Below, in pieces: positions 1 to 7,254 of a DNA stretch of 12,298 nucleotides. A program made the translations under genes and the position numbers. How positions within the stretch are numbered: position 1 is the first letter of the stretch; each line of letters opens with the position of its first letter. This DNA comes from Bifidobacterium breve (GTDB lineage Bacteria; Actinomycetota; Acidimicrobiia; IMCC26256; PALSA-555). The DNA lies in NCBI GenBank assembly GCA_945889545.1, contig CAMDCC010000060.1:1-12298 (forward strand), in the 5' to 3' direction. The notes below the pieces were generated by a model. It had not been told where the DNA came from. It did no database searches and was given only the letters and a program-made list of their open reading frames with translations.

Positions 1-1680
1 GCGACCGGGGCGCGCCTCGGTCGGCTTGCCGTCGCGCGTGAGGAACTCTCCGTTCACGATCGTTGCCGCGAAGCCCTCGGCCTGCTGCTCGAGTCGCTGC
101 GCACCACCCGGGAGATCGTCGACCACGTACGGCATGAGCGGCGCGACGGTGTCGGGGTCGAAGACGGTGATGTCGGCGGCGTGGCCCGCGACGAGTCGTC
201 CCCGGTCGGGCAGTCGCCAGACATCCGCGGGACGAGAAGTGATCATCTGGATCGCTTCCTCGAGCGGGAACGCCTCGCGTTCGCGCACCCAGTACGCGAG
301 GAGATGCGTGTAGATCGACGAGTCGAAGATCTGACTGACGTGGGCACCGGAGTCGGAGAAGCACATCGCGTTGAGCGGATGGCGCATCAAGTGGAGGAGC
401 TCGTCTTCCTTCTGGACGCCTCCGAGCTGCTGCAGGAACAGGACGTCGAAGTCGTGCTCCAGAGCGATGTCGATCATCGCCTCGACGGGATCGACACCAC
501 GCCGCCGGGCTTCGTCGGCGACGGTCGGATTCGGGAGGTAGGGGGTCTCGAAGACCAACATCTTCTCGAACTTCGGGCGTCCTGCTTCTGGCCCGAAGGT
601 GGCGCCGTAATCGCCGTGGTGCGCAGCGTGCACGAGCCGAGCGCGGGTTTCGGGATCGCGCAGCAGCACCTTCTGCTCGGCGATGGGACGGCTGCGCACC
701 TCCTGCCATTCCGGAAGGCGGTCGAACCCGAGACGGGTTTGGAACGAGTGCGCCGACAAGATGCCGCGGCAGTGCGTGAGCGCGTGCATCTCGCCACCAA
801 GGGCGGTGACTTCCTCGAGGAGATCCATCGAGGGTTGCGGCAGGCTGTCGGTTGCGAGCTTGCCGAACGCCATGGGCGCCTTGCTCGAGAGCGCGAGGTG
901 CTTGAGGCGCTCTTCGAACTCCTGTTGGAGATCGGGCTCCCAGTGCTTCTCCATCGCGAGCTGGAATACGCCGTTGCTCTCGTGGCCCACGATGTTGACC
1001 AACGCCTCCACCTCGTCCCACCCAGCGATCCGTGACGCGACCGGGCGGTCGTCGGACGTTGCGTGAGCAAGGCTGCGAGAGGTGGTGAACCCAGCCGCTC
1101 CGGCCTGCAATGCCGAGCGCAGCTCGGCGGCCATTGTCGCTAGGTCATCTTCGGTGGCTGCGTCCTCGAAGGCCCGCTCGCCCATCGCCCACGTGCGCAG
1201 CGCGGAGTGCCCGATCGACCCGGCGTAATTGAGTCCCTTCGGAAGCGCGTCGACCGCATCGAGGTATTCAGCGAACGTGGACCACGTCCAGGTGATCCCT
1301 TCGGCCATCGCCTCCGGCGCGATGTCCTCGGCCCGCTCGAGGTTGCGCACCACCAAGGCGCGCTCGTCGGCGCGAGCGGGAGCCAACGTGAAGCCGCAGT
1401 TCCCCATGACCACGCTGGTAACCCCGTGCCAGACCGTCGGCTTTCCGAGGTCGTCCCAGAACACCTGCGCGTCCATGTGCGTGTGGGCATCGACGAAGCC
1501 TGGCGTGACGACAAGTCCGTCGACGTCGAGTTCCTCGCGCCCACGACCGTCGACATCACCAACGGCGACGATGCGACCCTCCGCCACGGCAACGTCTCCT
1601 CGCGTGCGAGGCGCGCCTGAACCATCGATTACCACGCCACCGCGCACTACGAGATCGAACTCTGCTGTTGTGTTGCTCAT
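1..1680 (-). CDS. N-acyl-D-amino-acid deacylase-like amidohydrolase (3' end cut by window edge)
   Basis: The frame is open from the ATG at 1680 to position 1 without a stop, giving 560 residues. It ends in an IVNGEF...TEARPGR stretch that is normally within about 5-15 residues of the C-terminus, so almost the whole protein is present. Visible motifs are a beta-sandwich start (FDLVVRGG, residues 8-15), the metal-binding HxH (H66, H68 in GFVDAHTHMD), GNCGF with C95 (the cysteine metal ligand typical of D-aminoacylases), and a late SDSGAH motif whose Asp is the usual catalytic acid. Known members hydrolyse N-acyl-D-amino acids or related amides and hydantoin-like rings with zinc, in the cytoplasm; the actual substrate is inferred only at family level. 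The start is supported by GGAG (1686-1689) and by the 12-nt distance from the stop of the upstream SDR, which suggests cotranscription. Fold and family confident; substrate unknown. Confidence 0.9.
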   Translation of the reverse strand, partial: MSNTTAEFDLVVRGGVVIDGSGAPRTRGDVAVAEGRIVAVGDVDGRGREELDVDGLVVTPGFVDAHTHMDAQVFWDDLGKPTVWHGVTSVVMGNCGFTLAPARADERALVVRNLERAEDIAPEAMAEGITWTWSTFAEYLDAVDALPKGLNYAGSIGHSALRTWAMGERAFEDAATEDDLATMAAELRSALQAGAAGFTTSRSLAHATSDDRPVASRIAGWDEVEALVNIVGHESNGVFQLAMEKHWEPDLQQEFEERLKHLALSSKAPMAFGKLATDSLPQPSMDLLEEVTALGGEMHALTHCRGILSAHSFQTRLGFDRLPEWQEVRSRPIAEQKVLLRDPETRARLVHAAHHGDYGATFGPEAGRPKFEKMLVFETPYLPNPTVADEARRRGVDPVEAMIDIALEHDFDVLFLQQLGGVQKEDELLHLMRHPLNAMCFSDSGAHVSQIFDSSIYTHLLAYWVREREAFPLEEAIQMITSRPADVWRLPDRGRLVAGHAADITVFDPDTVAPLMPYVVDDLPGGAQRLEQQAEGFAATIVNGEFLTRDGKPTEARPGR

Positions 1681-1692
1681 CGCTGCTCCAGA

Positions 1693-2499
1693 CTACGAGA
1701 TGATGAACCCCGCGCTCGTGTGGATCGTCTGCGCGGTGATCTGTCGGCTGGCCGGCAAACAGAGGAACACGATCGCTTCGGCAACGTCGCCCGGTTCGGG
1801 CACGCTGTGCAAAAGGTTCGCCATGGGTCCCTCCGACAGGATGCGTTGGAACGCCTCGTCACTGCCGACGCGCTCCTGGCGATACGCCGTTTTCGTAAGA
1901 CCCGGAGCCACGGCGTTGACGTTGATGCCGTGCGGGCCGAGCTCGGCAGCCGCCGTCCGGGTGAGCGAGGTGAGCGCGGCCTTCGAGGACGCGTAGTGCG
2001 GTGAGCAACCACCGGCCTGGAACGCGGCACTTGAGGTGACGTTCACGATCCGACCGCCTTGGCCGCGCTCGATGAGATGACGCCCGATCTCCTGGATCAG
2101 CAGGAACGGAGCGCGCAGGTTGACGGCGTGCACGAAGTCCCAGTTCTCCTGGTCGATGCCGAAGAGGTCGGTCCGCCCAATCGGTGAGTCGACGCCACGA
2201 GATGCCGCGTTGTTGATGAGGATGTCGATCGCCCCAAACGCGTCGATGACCGCGCGCACCGCGGGGGCAATCGCGGTGTGATCGGCAAGATCTACGGAAA
2301 CGAACAGGGCATTCGCTCCCCCAGCCTCGAGCTCATTGACTGCCGTGTGTCCCGCAGCTTCGTCGCGACCGAAGATCGCCACCGCCGCACCGTGGCGCGC
2401 GAGGAGCTCTGCGGTCGCGCGCCCGATGCCCGACGCGCCGCCGGTGACAACAGCCGTCTGACCCGCGAGCTCGTTGGATGCCGCTAGGGATCCGTCCAC
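1693..2499 (-). CDS. Classical short-chain dehydrogenase/reductase (SDR)
   Basis: This 268-residue protein has every classical SDR signature: the nucleotide-binding TGGASGIG (19-26), NNAA (96-99), the active-site tetrad N127, S156, Y169 (YASSK) and K173, and a PG motif after the catalytic helix. The Arg at the end of beta-2 (FGR, R45) suggests NADP(H) preference; this is inference. The frame stays open upstream to 2832, but that stretch lies over the divergent aldo/keto reductase. I chose the GTG at 2499 because it puts the Rossmann glycines about 20 residues in, as usual for the family, and follows a G-rich stretch. The C-terminus ends in SAGFIIS, where most classical SDRs carry a GG pair. 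It lies 12 nt upstream of the amidohydrolase gene and probably forms a two-gene operon with it. Substrate cannot be read from sequence. Confidence 0.9.
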   Translation of the reverse strand: MDGSLAASNELAGQTAVVTGGASGIGRATAELLARHGAAVAIFGRDEAAGHTAVNELEAGGANALFVSVDLADHTAIAPAVRAVIDAFGAIDILINNAASRGVDSPIGRTDLFGIDQENWDFVHAVNLRAPFLLIQEIGRHLIERGQGGRIVNVTSSAAFQAGGCSPHYASSKAALTSLTRTAAAELGPHGINVNAVAPGLTKTAYRQERVGSDEAFQRILSEGPMANLLHSVPEPGDVAEAIVFLCLPASRQITAQTIHTSAGFIIS

Positions 2500-2543
2500 G
2501 CCCCCACCGTGCCATCCAACTGATCGTGCCGCCACCTTCGATC

Positions 2544-2549
2544 TACGCT
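2544..2549 (+). promoter_or_regulatory. Candidate -10 box for a leaderless aldo/keto reductase mRNA
   Basis: TACGCT fits the actinobacterial TANNNT -10 pattern and ends 7 nt before the ATG at 2557. Transcription would therefore start at or next to the start codon. No Shine-Dalgarno sequence precedes this ATG, which agrees with a leaderless message. No convincing -35 box is visible. The 57-nt gap (2500-2556) must also hold the promoter of the divergent SDR gene; I see no clear box for it. Confidence 0.35.
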
Positions 2550-2556
2550 CCGGCGC

Positions 2557-3579
2557 ATGGATTACCGAAACCTTGGTCGTACCGGCGTGAAGGTCAGCGA
2601 GTTCTGCCTCGGAGCGATGATGTTCGGGGAGTGGGGCAATACCGATCGCGATGAATGCATTCGCATCACCCACGCCGCCCTGGACGCCGGCATCAACTTC
2701 ATCGACACCGCCGACGCGTACAGCAACGGCGAGTCCGAGGAGATTCTCGCCATTGCACTGCAAGGGCGGCGCGACGACGTCGTACTCGCCACAAAGTGTC
2801 ACCTCCCGATGAGCCACGAACCCAACCATCAAGGTTCGTCACGGCGGTGGATCATGAAGGCATGTGACGACAGCCTGCGCCGACTCCAGACCGATTGGAT
2901 CGACCTGTTCCAGGTGCACCGGCTCGACTCCGAGGCCGATCACGACGAGACACTTGGCGCGCTCACCGATCTTGTGCGGGCCGGAAAGGTGCGCTACATC
3001 GGCAGCTCCACCTACCCACCGTCGGCCATCGTGGAGGCGCAATGGGTGGCTGACCGGCGTGGCCGCGAGCGCTTCATCTGCGAGCAACCTCCGTACTCGG
3101 TGTTGTACCGCGGCGTGGAGACCGAGGTGCTCCCGACCTGCGAGCGCTACGGCATGGGCGTGATCCCCTGGGGCCCGCTTGGCGGCGGCTGGTTGTCAGG
3201 CCGGTGGCGCAAGGGCGCGCAGGACATGGAGAGCTCGCGTGCGAACAGGGTTCCGGCTCGGTACGACCTCTCCATCCCTGAGAACCAGGTCAAGCTCGAT
3301 GCCGTCGAGGAGTTGACCCTCCTCGCGGAGGAGGTCGGGATGTCCGTCATCCACCTCGCGCTCGCCTTCGTACTGAACCACCCCGCCATCACTGCGGCCA
3401 TCATCGGGCCCCGCACGATGGAGCACCTCGAGAGCCAGATCGGCGCCGCCGATGTGCACCTCGACCCCGATGTCCTGGACCGCATCGACAAGATCGTGCC
3501 GCCGGGCCACAACATCGCCCGGGGCGACGCCGGTTACCGCCCGCCCGCGCTCCTCAACGCCAAGCTCCGCCGCCGCTAA
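2557..3579 (+). CDS. Aldo/keto reductase
   Basis: This 340-residue protein starts with the family's typical YRNLGRTGVKVS and has the complete catalytic tetrad: D50 and Y55 (DTADAYSNG), K80 (ATKCH) and H121 (FQVHR). The GSSTYPP segment and the QPPYSVLYR strand belong to the (beta/alpha)8 barrel of AKR families related to KvbetaA and YajO-type enzymes. The C-terminal IIGPR...L motif is the usual NADP(H) pocket. The expected reaction is NADP(H)-dependent reduction of an aldehyde or ketone, or the reverse, in the cytoplasm; substrate unknown. It is the only plus-strand gene here, divergent from the SDR and tail-to-tail with the CFCxxCC protein gene, so it is its own transcription unit. The ATG has no Shine-Dalgarno sequence, and a possible -10 box sits just upstream. 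Confidence 0.93.
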   Translation: MDYRNLGRTGVKVSEFCLGAMMFGEWGNTDRDECIRITHAALDAGINFIDTADAYSNGESEEILAIALQGRRDDVVLATKCHLPMSHEPNHQGSSRRWIMKACDDSLRRLQTDWIDLFQVHRLDSEADHDETLGALTDLVRAGKVRYIGSSTYPPSAIVEAQWVADRRGRERFICEQPPYSVLYRGVETEVLPTCERYGMGVIPWGPLGGGWLSGRWRKGAQDMESSRANRVPARYDLSIPENQVKLDAVEELTLLAEEVGMSVIHLALAFVLNHPAITAAIIGPRTMEHLESQIGAADVHLDPDVLDRIDKIVPPGHNIARGDAGYRPPALLNAKLRRR

Positions 3580-4739
3580 AGGGGGGCGCGGACCGCGGTC
3601 ACGAGGTCGCGCACATCCTTCTCGCGCAGGAGCCCGTAGTTGTAGAGGCTGATCTCGCTGGCACCGAGTTCGGCCGCGCCTCGCAAGCCTCGTTCGATAC
3701 GTTCCGCGCCGGCGGCTGTTGCCGGCGAATGCAGCGGCGCAAGGAGCACACCGAACTCAACGGGCCGCTCCGAAAGTGCGGAGGAGCTCCGAAGTCGTTG
3801 TGCATCGTGGACGGACACGCCGACGAGCTGGTCAACTGCGAGGGCGAGCTCGTCTTGCAGGTCGCTTCGTGTGTGGTCGTCGAGAAGTTGCGAATACGGC
3901 GTCCACACCATCGTCGACAGGCGCGGCGCGGTCGCAGCGTCGAGGCGTGACACCGCGATGCGTGCGAGCTCCACAGACGCACGCTCGTGCTGCACGAGGA
4001 AGGCGTGGAGCTCGGCGTCAGCCGCGAGGTTGGCCGCTCGTTCCGGCGTCCCAGCGGGATCTTCGATCTCAGCCACGATCGCGTCGTTCACGAGTTGGCG
4101 AAGCGCTTCCACGTCCAAGCCCTCGTCGATCCCACGTCGACAGCAGCTCACGCAAAAACAGATCGCAAGCAGCTCACCTGCGAGCGGTGACACCTCGACG
4201 AGCACACGCGGGCGAAGCCAGCCGTAGTCGTACGTGGGCGCGGCGAGTCCTTCGAGGCGGATCATGCTCACCGCGAACTGATCGACGATGTCCGCGCAAA
4301 GAGCTGCAAAGTATTCACGGAAGTCGTCGCTCGCCGGGCAGACTCCCGAACCGATCGGATCGCCGCTCGGCAATGTCCGCGCGCATTCTGGATGCGCGTC
4401 GACGATCCACGGCTGATACAGCGTGATCGTCCAGGCGCTGATCTCGAGATCGAGCTTCGTCGCGTGCTTGGCCACCTCGGGCCAGACGGCGCAGATCTCG
4501 GGCGCTGCCACCGAGGGCTGGATCCGGCCGTAGCGCTCGGTTCGAGCGGGAAAGTAGACCGCGCCGCGAGCGTTCGTGAACACGCGCGGCGACCCATCAC
4601 GCGGCGACAACGTGTCGATCGGGTGGTACGTCGATGCGAGGTCGAGAGCGTCGATGCCGCACGAGACGATCTCTTGCAGGGCCCGCTCGACACCAATCCG
4701 AGCCAGGTCCCATGGATACGCATACGTGGTTACCCGCAC
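3576..4739 (-). CDS. Uncharacterised actinobacterial protein, probable TIM-barrel with CFCxxCC motif
   Basis: The product has 387 residues, starting at GTG 4739 after a GAGGT Shine-Dalgarno (4749-4753). I recognise it from memory as a conserved actinobacterial family without a known function. Signatures are the AYPWD start (7-11), a TYH (37-39) after strand-like DALDLAS, RVF...AVYFP (52-64), GxCPA (132-136), RLEG (161-164) and an unusual CFCVSCC cluster (194-200). Alternating hydrophobic strands and helices over the whole length suggest a TIM barrel similar to uncharacterised glycoside-hydrolase-like proteins, where a comparable CxC..C cluster follows a strand. The cysteines could bind a metal; this is inference. 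No signal peptide or membrane segment is visible. It is last in the right-hand gene block, 97 nt after the HSD17B4-like SDR, and its TAG overlaps the TAA of the convergent aldo/keto reductase. The gene is certain; the role is open. Confidence 0.85.
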   Translation of the reverse strand: MRVTTYAYPWDLARIGVERALQEIVSCGIDALDLASTYHPIDTLSPRDGSPRVFTNARGAVYFPARTERYGRIQPSVAAPEICAVWPEVAKHATKLDLEISAWTITLYQPWIVDAHPECARTLPSGDPIGSGVCPASDDFREYFAALCADIVDQFAVSMIRLEGLAAPTYDYGWLRPRVLVEVSPLAGELLAICFCVSCCRRGIDEGLDVEALRQLVNDAIVAEIEDPAGTPERAANLAADAELHAFLVQHERASVELARIAVSRLDAATAPRLSTMVWTPYSQLLDDHTRSDLQDELALAVDQLVGVSVHDAQRLRSSSALSERPVEFGVLLAPLHSPATAAGAERIERGLRGAAELGASEISLYNYGLLREKDVRDLVTAVRAPL

Positions 4740-4777
4740 CGGAAACGAACCTCGCTCGCGTTCAACACGATCTCATC

Positions 4778-4831
4778 CGTACGTTCGTCCAAATGCGGTG
4801 AATGCGCTGGTTGGACGGCACCGTACGAACG
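4778..4831. repeat. Interrupted inverted repeat in the gap between SDR and CFCxxCC protein gene
   Basis: CGTCCAA (4786-4792) pairs perfectly with TTGGACG (4811-4817) across an 18-nt loop. Outside it CGTACG (4778-4783) faces CGTACG (4822-4827) across a 2x4 internal loop, so together they form a 13-bp interrupted stem. An alternative 7-bp pairing joins CGTTCGT (4782-4788) and ACGAACG (4825-4831). No run of T follows in the minus direction, so it is not a classical intrinsic terminator. It fills most of the 97-nt gap (4740-4836) and could be an operator, an attenuator or an mRNA processing site. Confidence 0.5.
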
Positions 4832-4836
4832 ACCGG

Positions 4837-5766
4837 TCATCCAGCAGCGTCGTCGTGCACGGTCTTCTCGGCCGATCCGACTCCGACGGGCGAGGCATCG
4901 CCCATGTCGACGATGCGCTCGATGTTCTCGGCGATGACCTCAGCCGACATCGCATCGCTACGAATCCCCTCGTTCTCGCAGAATGCGAGCCGAAGGATCT
5001 GTCCTCCGCCGCATACGAGGATCACACCGTTCAGCGAGCACGATTCATGGGCGAGGTACACGGCTGCAGGGGATGCCAGCTCCGGCGGGAACGCAGCCAT
5101 GCTGTTCTCGAAGTGCTCGACGGGCTGGTCGTACACCTTGGCCATGATCTCAGGGGCCGAGAGGCGCGTGGAGGCACGGGGCGAGAAGCCGTTGACGGCG
5201 ATGCCGTGTCTCCTGCCTTCAGCGGCGAGGGCCAGCGTGAAGCCGATCGCTCCCCCTTTTGCGCCGCCGTACGCGGTCATCTTGGCGTGGATCCCGAGCG
5301 GACCCTCGGAGCACGTGTTCACGATGCGGCCGTAGCCAGCACGGACCATGTGCGGCCACGCGGCCTTGGTCACATAGACCACGCCGAGGTAGTGCACATC
5401 CAGCAATCGACGGAACTGCTCGGTGGTCTGGTCTTCGAAGAGCTCAGGATCGCCGATCCCGGCGTTGTTGATGACCACATCGACCCGACCGAACGCATCG
5501 AGCGCGGCGTCGACGATCGACGTCGCGCCGGCAACGTCGGCCACCGACCCGTAGCAGGCGACCGCGCTTCCACCTGCGGCTTCGATCTCTTCGACGACCT
5601 CGTCTGCGGGCTCCCCCGATCCTCCGCCCCCGTCGACGGCGCCCCCGAGATCCGCGACGACGACCTTTGCCCCACGCGCGGCCAATCCAACGGCGTGACA
5701 GCGGCCGACTCCTCGCCCACCGCCGGTGACGATCGCCACTCGTCCATCGAAGCGAAGCTCGCTCAT
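4837..5766 (-). CDS. HSD17B4-like short-chain dehydrogenase (3-hydroxyacyl-CoA dehydrogenase type)
   Basis: This 309-residue SDR carries TGGGRGVG (14-21), a VVADLGG segment whose D39 suggests NAD(H) use, NNAG (100-103), S153, Y166 (YGGAK) and K170. The DLGG..G.GS..ADEVVEEIEAAGG pattern, and a His (H125, in DVHYLG) where classical SDRs have the tetrad Asn, are hallmarks of the dehydrogenase unit of peroxisomal multifunctional enzyme 2 / 17-beta-HSD type 4, which oxidises 3-hydroxyacyl-CoAs and some sterols. A tail of about 50 residues follows the last Rossmann segment, as in actinobacterial relatives. The frame is open far upstream (to 6573), but that part shadows the LLM gene; ATG 5766 has a good GAGAGGGG (5774-5781) 7 nt before it. 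It lies 35 nt after the LLM gene. Acyl-CoA specificity is inferred from resemblance only. Confidence 0.9.
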   Translation of the reverse strand: MSELRFDGRVAIVTGGGRGVGRCHAVGLAARGAKVVVADLGGAVDGGGGSGEPADEVVEEIEAAGGSAVACYGSVADVAGATSIVDAALDAFGRVDVVINNAGIGDPELFEDQTTEQFRRLLDVHYLGVVYVTKAAWPHMVRAGYGRIVNTCSEGPLGIHAKMTAYGGAKGGAIGFTLALAAEGRRHGIAVNGFSPRASTRLSAPEIMAKVYDQPVEHFENSMAAFPPELASPAAVYLAHESCSLNGVILVCGGGQILRLAFCENEGIRSDAMSAEVIAENIERIVDMGDASPVGVGSAEKTVHDDAAG

Positions 5767-5801
5767 TCTTGATCCCCTCTCTTGCACAGTTCGCACATCT
5801 C

Positions 5802-6674
5802 TTAGCGCAGGCGCGGGAGAACCTCGTCGGCGAAGCGCTTGAGCTCGTCCAAGGTTTCGATGCCGACCTGCAGCGAGTACACGCCGAGGTCCTGGTATCG
5901 GTGAAGCGCATCGACGGTCACGTCTGCCCGACCGCCGGCGCAGTAGATGAGCACCGACGAGGGTTCGCGTCCGTGGCGCTCGGCCGCCACATGGACGATT
6001 GGAAGCAGCTCCGACAATCGCTCGACCGACATGCCCGCGGTGATCCAACCGTCCCCCAGCCGGACGGCTCGGTCGATGGCGGCCTCGCTGTGACCGCCGA
6101 CGAGGATAGGTATCGGCTGCTGAATCGGGCGCGGTTCCGGATCCATCGGCGGGATGTCCCAGAACTCGCCGTGGAACTCGACGTGCTTGCCGGGCGCCGA
6201 CCAGAGAGCGCGCAACAAGCTGATTTGCTCCTCGGCGCGCGCCCCTCGACGGTCCCACGGCATGTTCATGGCGTCCGCCTCTTCCTTGAGCCACCCCACT
6301 CCTACGCCGTAGACGAGCCGACCGTTCGAGTAGCGGTCGACCGTCGCGAGTTGGCGCGCGTTGAGCACCGCGTTGCGGATCGTGAGCACCGCGACCGCGG
6401 CACCGATCTTGATCCGCTCGGTGACAGCGGCTACGAATGCCAACGTTGTCATCAGCTCGAAGTTCGGCGAGAGCAGGTCGGACACCGCATCGTCTGCGAT
6501 TGTTGCGGGCTCGCGTGGAAGGACGTACTTCGACGCGACGGTACGCGGCATCACGACGTGGTCGACACCCCACAACGAACCGAACCCTGCTTGGTCAGCG
6601 ACGGTGCACCACTCACGAACGAATCCGGGCGCGGCTCGCGCGCCCGTGTGTGGGATGCGAACACCGATCTCCAT
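5802..6674 (-). CDS. Luciferase-like (LLM) oxidoreductase, probable F420-dependent
   Basis: The 290-residue protein is a bacterial-luciferase-fold TIM barrel. It shows the AGFGSLWGVDHVVMP segment (29-43), ERIKIGAAV (86-94), RNAVLNARQLATVDRYSNGR (100-119), GVGVGW (123-128) followed by KEE, and ILVGGHSE, where the cofactor phosphate usually binds. This pattern matches the Rv2161c/Rv3079c-like group of actinobacterial enzymes thought to use coenzyme F420 rather than FMN; the cofactor is inferred. The reaction would be hydride transfer to or from a carbonyl or alcohol, or a monooxygenation. Its ATG lies only 5 nt after the stop of the SnoaL-like gene and has no Shine-Dalgarno sequence, so translation is probably coupled to that gene and the two proteins may act in successive steps. 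Confidence 0.92.
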   Translation of the reverse strand: MEIGVRIPHTGARAAPGFVREWCTVADQAGFGSLWGVDHVVMPRTVASKYVLPREPATIADDAVSDLLSPNFELMTTLAFVAAVTERIKIGAAVAVLTIRNAVLNARQLATVDRYSNGRLVYGVGVGWLKEEADAMNMPWDRRGARAEEQISLLRALWSAPGKHVEFHGEFWDIPPMDPEPRPIQQPIPILVGGHSEAAIDRAVRLGDGWITAGMSVERLSELLPIVHVAAERHGREPSSVLIYCAGGRADVTVDALHRYQDLGVYSLQVGIETLDELKRFADEVLPRLR

Positions 6675-6679
6675 CGGGC

Positions 6680-7225
6680 TCAGGACGGAGGTGGTAGAGG
6701 CCGCGCCGGGCGTGACCAGAACGCGTCAAACGTAGGAAATGCGCTTGGCATCTGAGGTCCGCGCATCGGTCCAGCCGCTCGCGTTTCCGAGACGGCCCGT
6801 TCGGTTCCATGCTCCGGATGTCCGAACTCCTGGCGGTACCACGACGTGAGCTTTCGTCGCCGGAACAACCAGGCGTCGTCGGCGCGCTCGTAGGTGTCCC
6901 AATACGCCAACGCGTGATCGAACCAGTACTCAGGGTCGAGTACATGGTGCTGCGCCCGGCAGTACACGACACCGTGGGCGTGAGTGTCGTCGTCGAAGTC
7001 GATGACGTGATTCGAGACCAGGTGCATCGAGCAATGAAAATTCCGGAGCGAGTGGTCGTAGAACGTCCTGACGCCCTCGCGCCCTGACCCGTATGGACCG
7101 TTGCTCACATCCTCGACGAACAGCGCCGCGAGACCGTCGAGATCCTTACCGTCGACCGCCAAGGCGTAGCGAAACGCGAGCTGCTGGATGGTGTCCCGCG
7201 CGATGAGCTCTTCGACAGCGTCCAT
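6680..7225 (-). CDS. SnoaL-like (NTF2-fold) protein
   Basis: The 181-residue protein begins with the helix typical of SnoaL_4 proteins (VEELIARDTIQQLAFRYALAVDGKD broadly, residues 4-28), followed by DLDGLAALFVEDV and a cone of strands with HLVSNHVIDF and GVVYCRAQH. The family (PF13577 type) includes dehydratases, isomerases, small hydrolases and relatives of ring-hydroxylating oxygenase beta subunits. No alpha subunit is seen in the window, so a self-standing dehydratase or isomerase is more likely. After residue 130 the sequence leaves the fold and ends in a proline- and arginine-rich tail. Start ATG 7225 has GAGGAGAG (7229-7236) in front. It lies 29 nt after the beta-hydroxyacid dehydrogenase gene and 5 nt before the LLM gene. 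Confidence 0.88.
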   Translation of the reverse strand: MDAVEELIARDTIQQLAFRYALAVDGKDLDGLAALFVEDVSNGPYGSGREGVRTFYDHSLRNFHCSMHLVSNHVIDFDDDTHAHGVVYCRAQHHVLDPEYWFDHALAYWDTYERADDAWLFRRRKLTSWYRQEFGHPEHGTERAVSETRAAGPMRGPQMPSAFPTFDAFWSRPARPLPPPS

Positions 7226-7254
7226 CAGCTCTCCTCAGCGGCGATCGGTTGATG

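Noticed and set aside
1693..2832. A longer 379-residue version of the first SDR
   Set aside because: The added N-terminus lies opposite the well-conserved aldo/keto reductase gene, and SDRs of this type start about 20 residues before the glycine motif.
4837..6573. A 578-residue minus-strand open frame containing the HSD17B4-like SDR
   Set aside because: The part above 5766 is arginine-rich, lies over the LLM gene in another frame and has no family features. The SDR starts at 5766 with a good Shine-Dalgarno.
5769..6755. A long plus-strand open frame (328 residues) opposite the LLM gene
   Set aside because: It is antisense shadow coding caused by high GC. It has no recognisable motif and its composition mirrors the real gene. 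The same holds for plus-strand frames at 181-1035, 4576-5772, 7249-8370, 8012-9079, 8853-9536, 9792-10463 and 10467-11459.
6680..7225. Reading the SnoaL-like protein as a ring-hydroxylating dioxygenase small subunit
   Set aside because: No Rieske-type large subunit, ferredoxin or reductase gene is near, and the partner gene is an LLM oxidoreductase.
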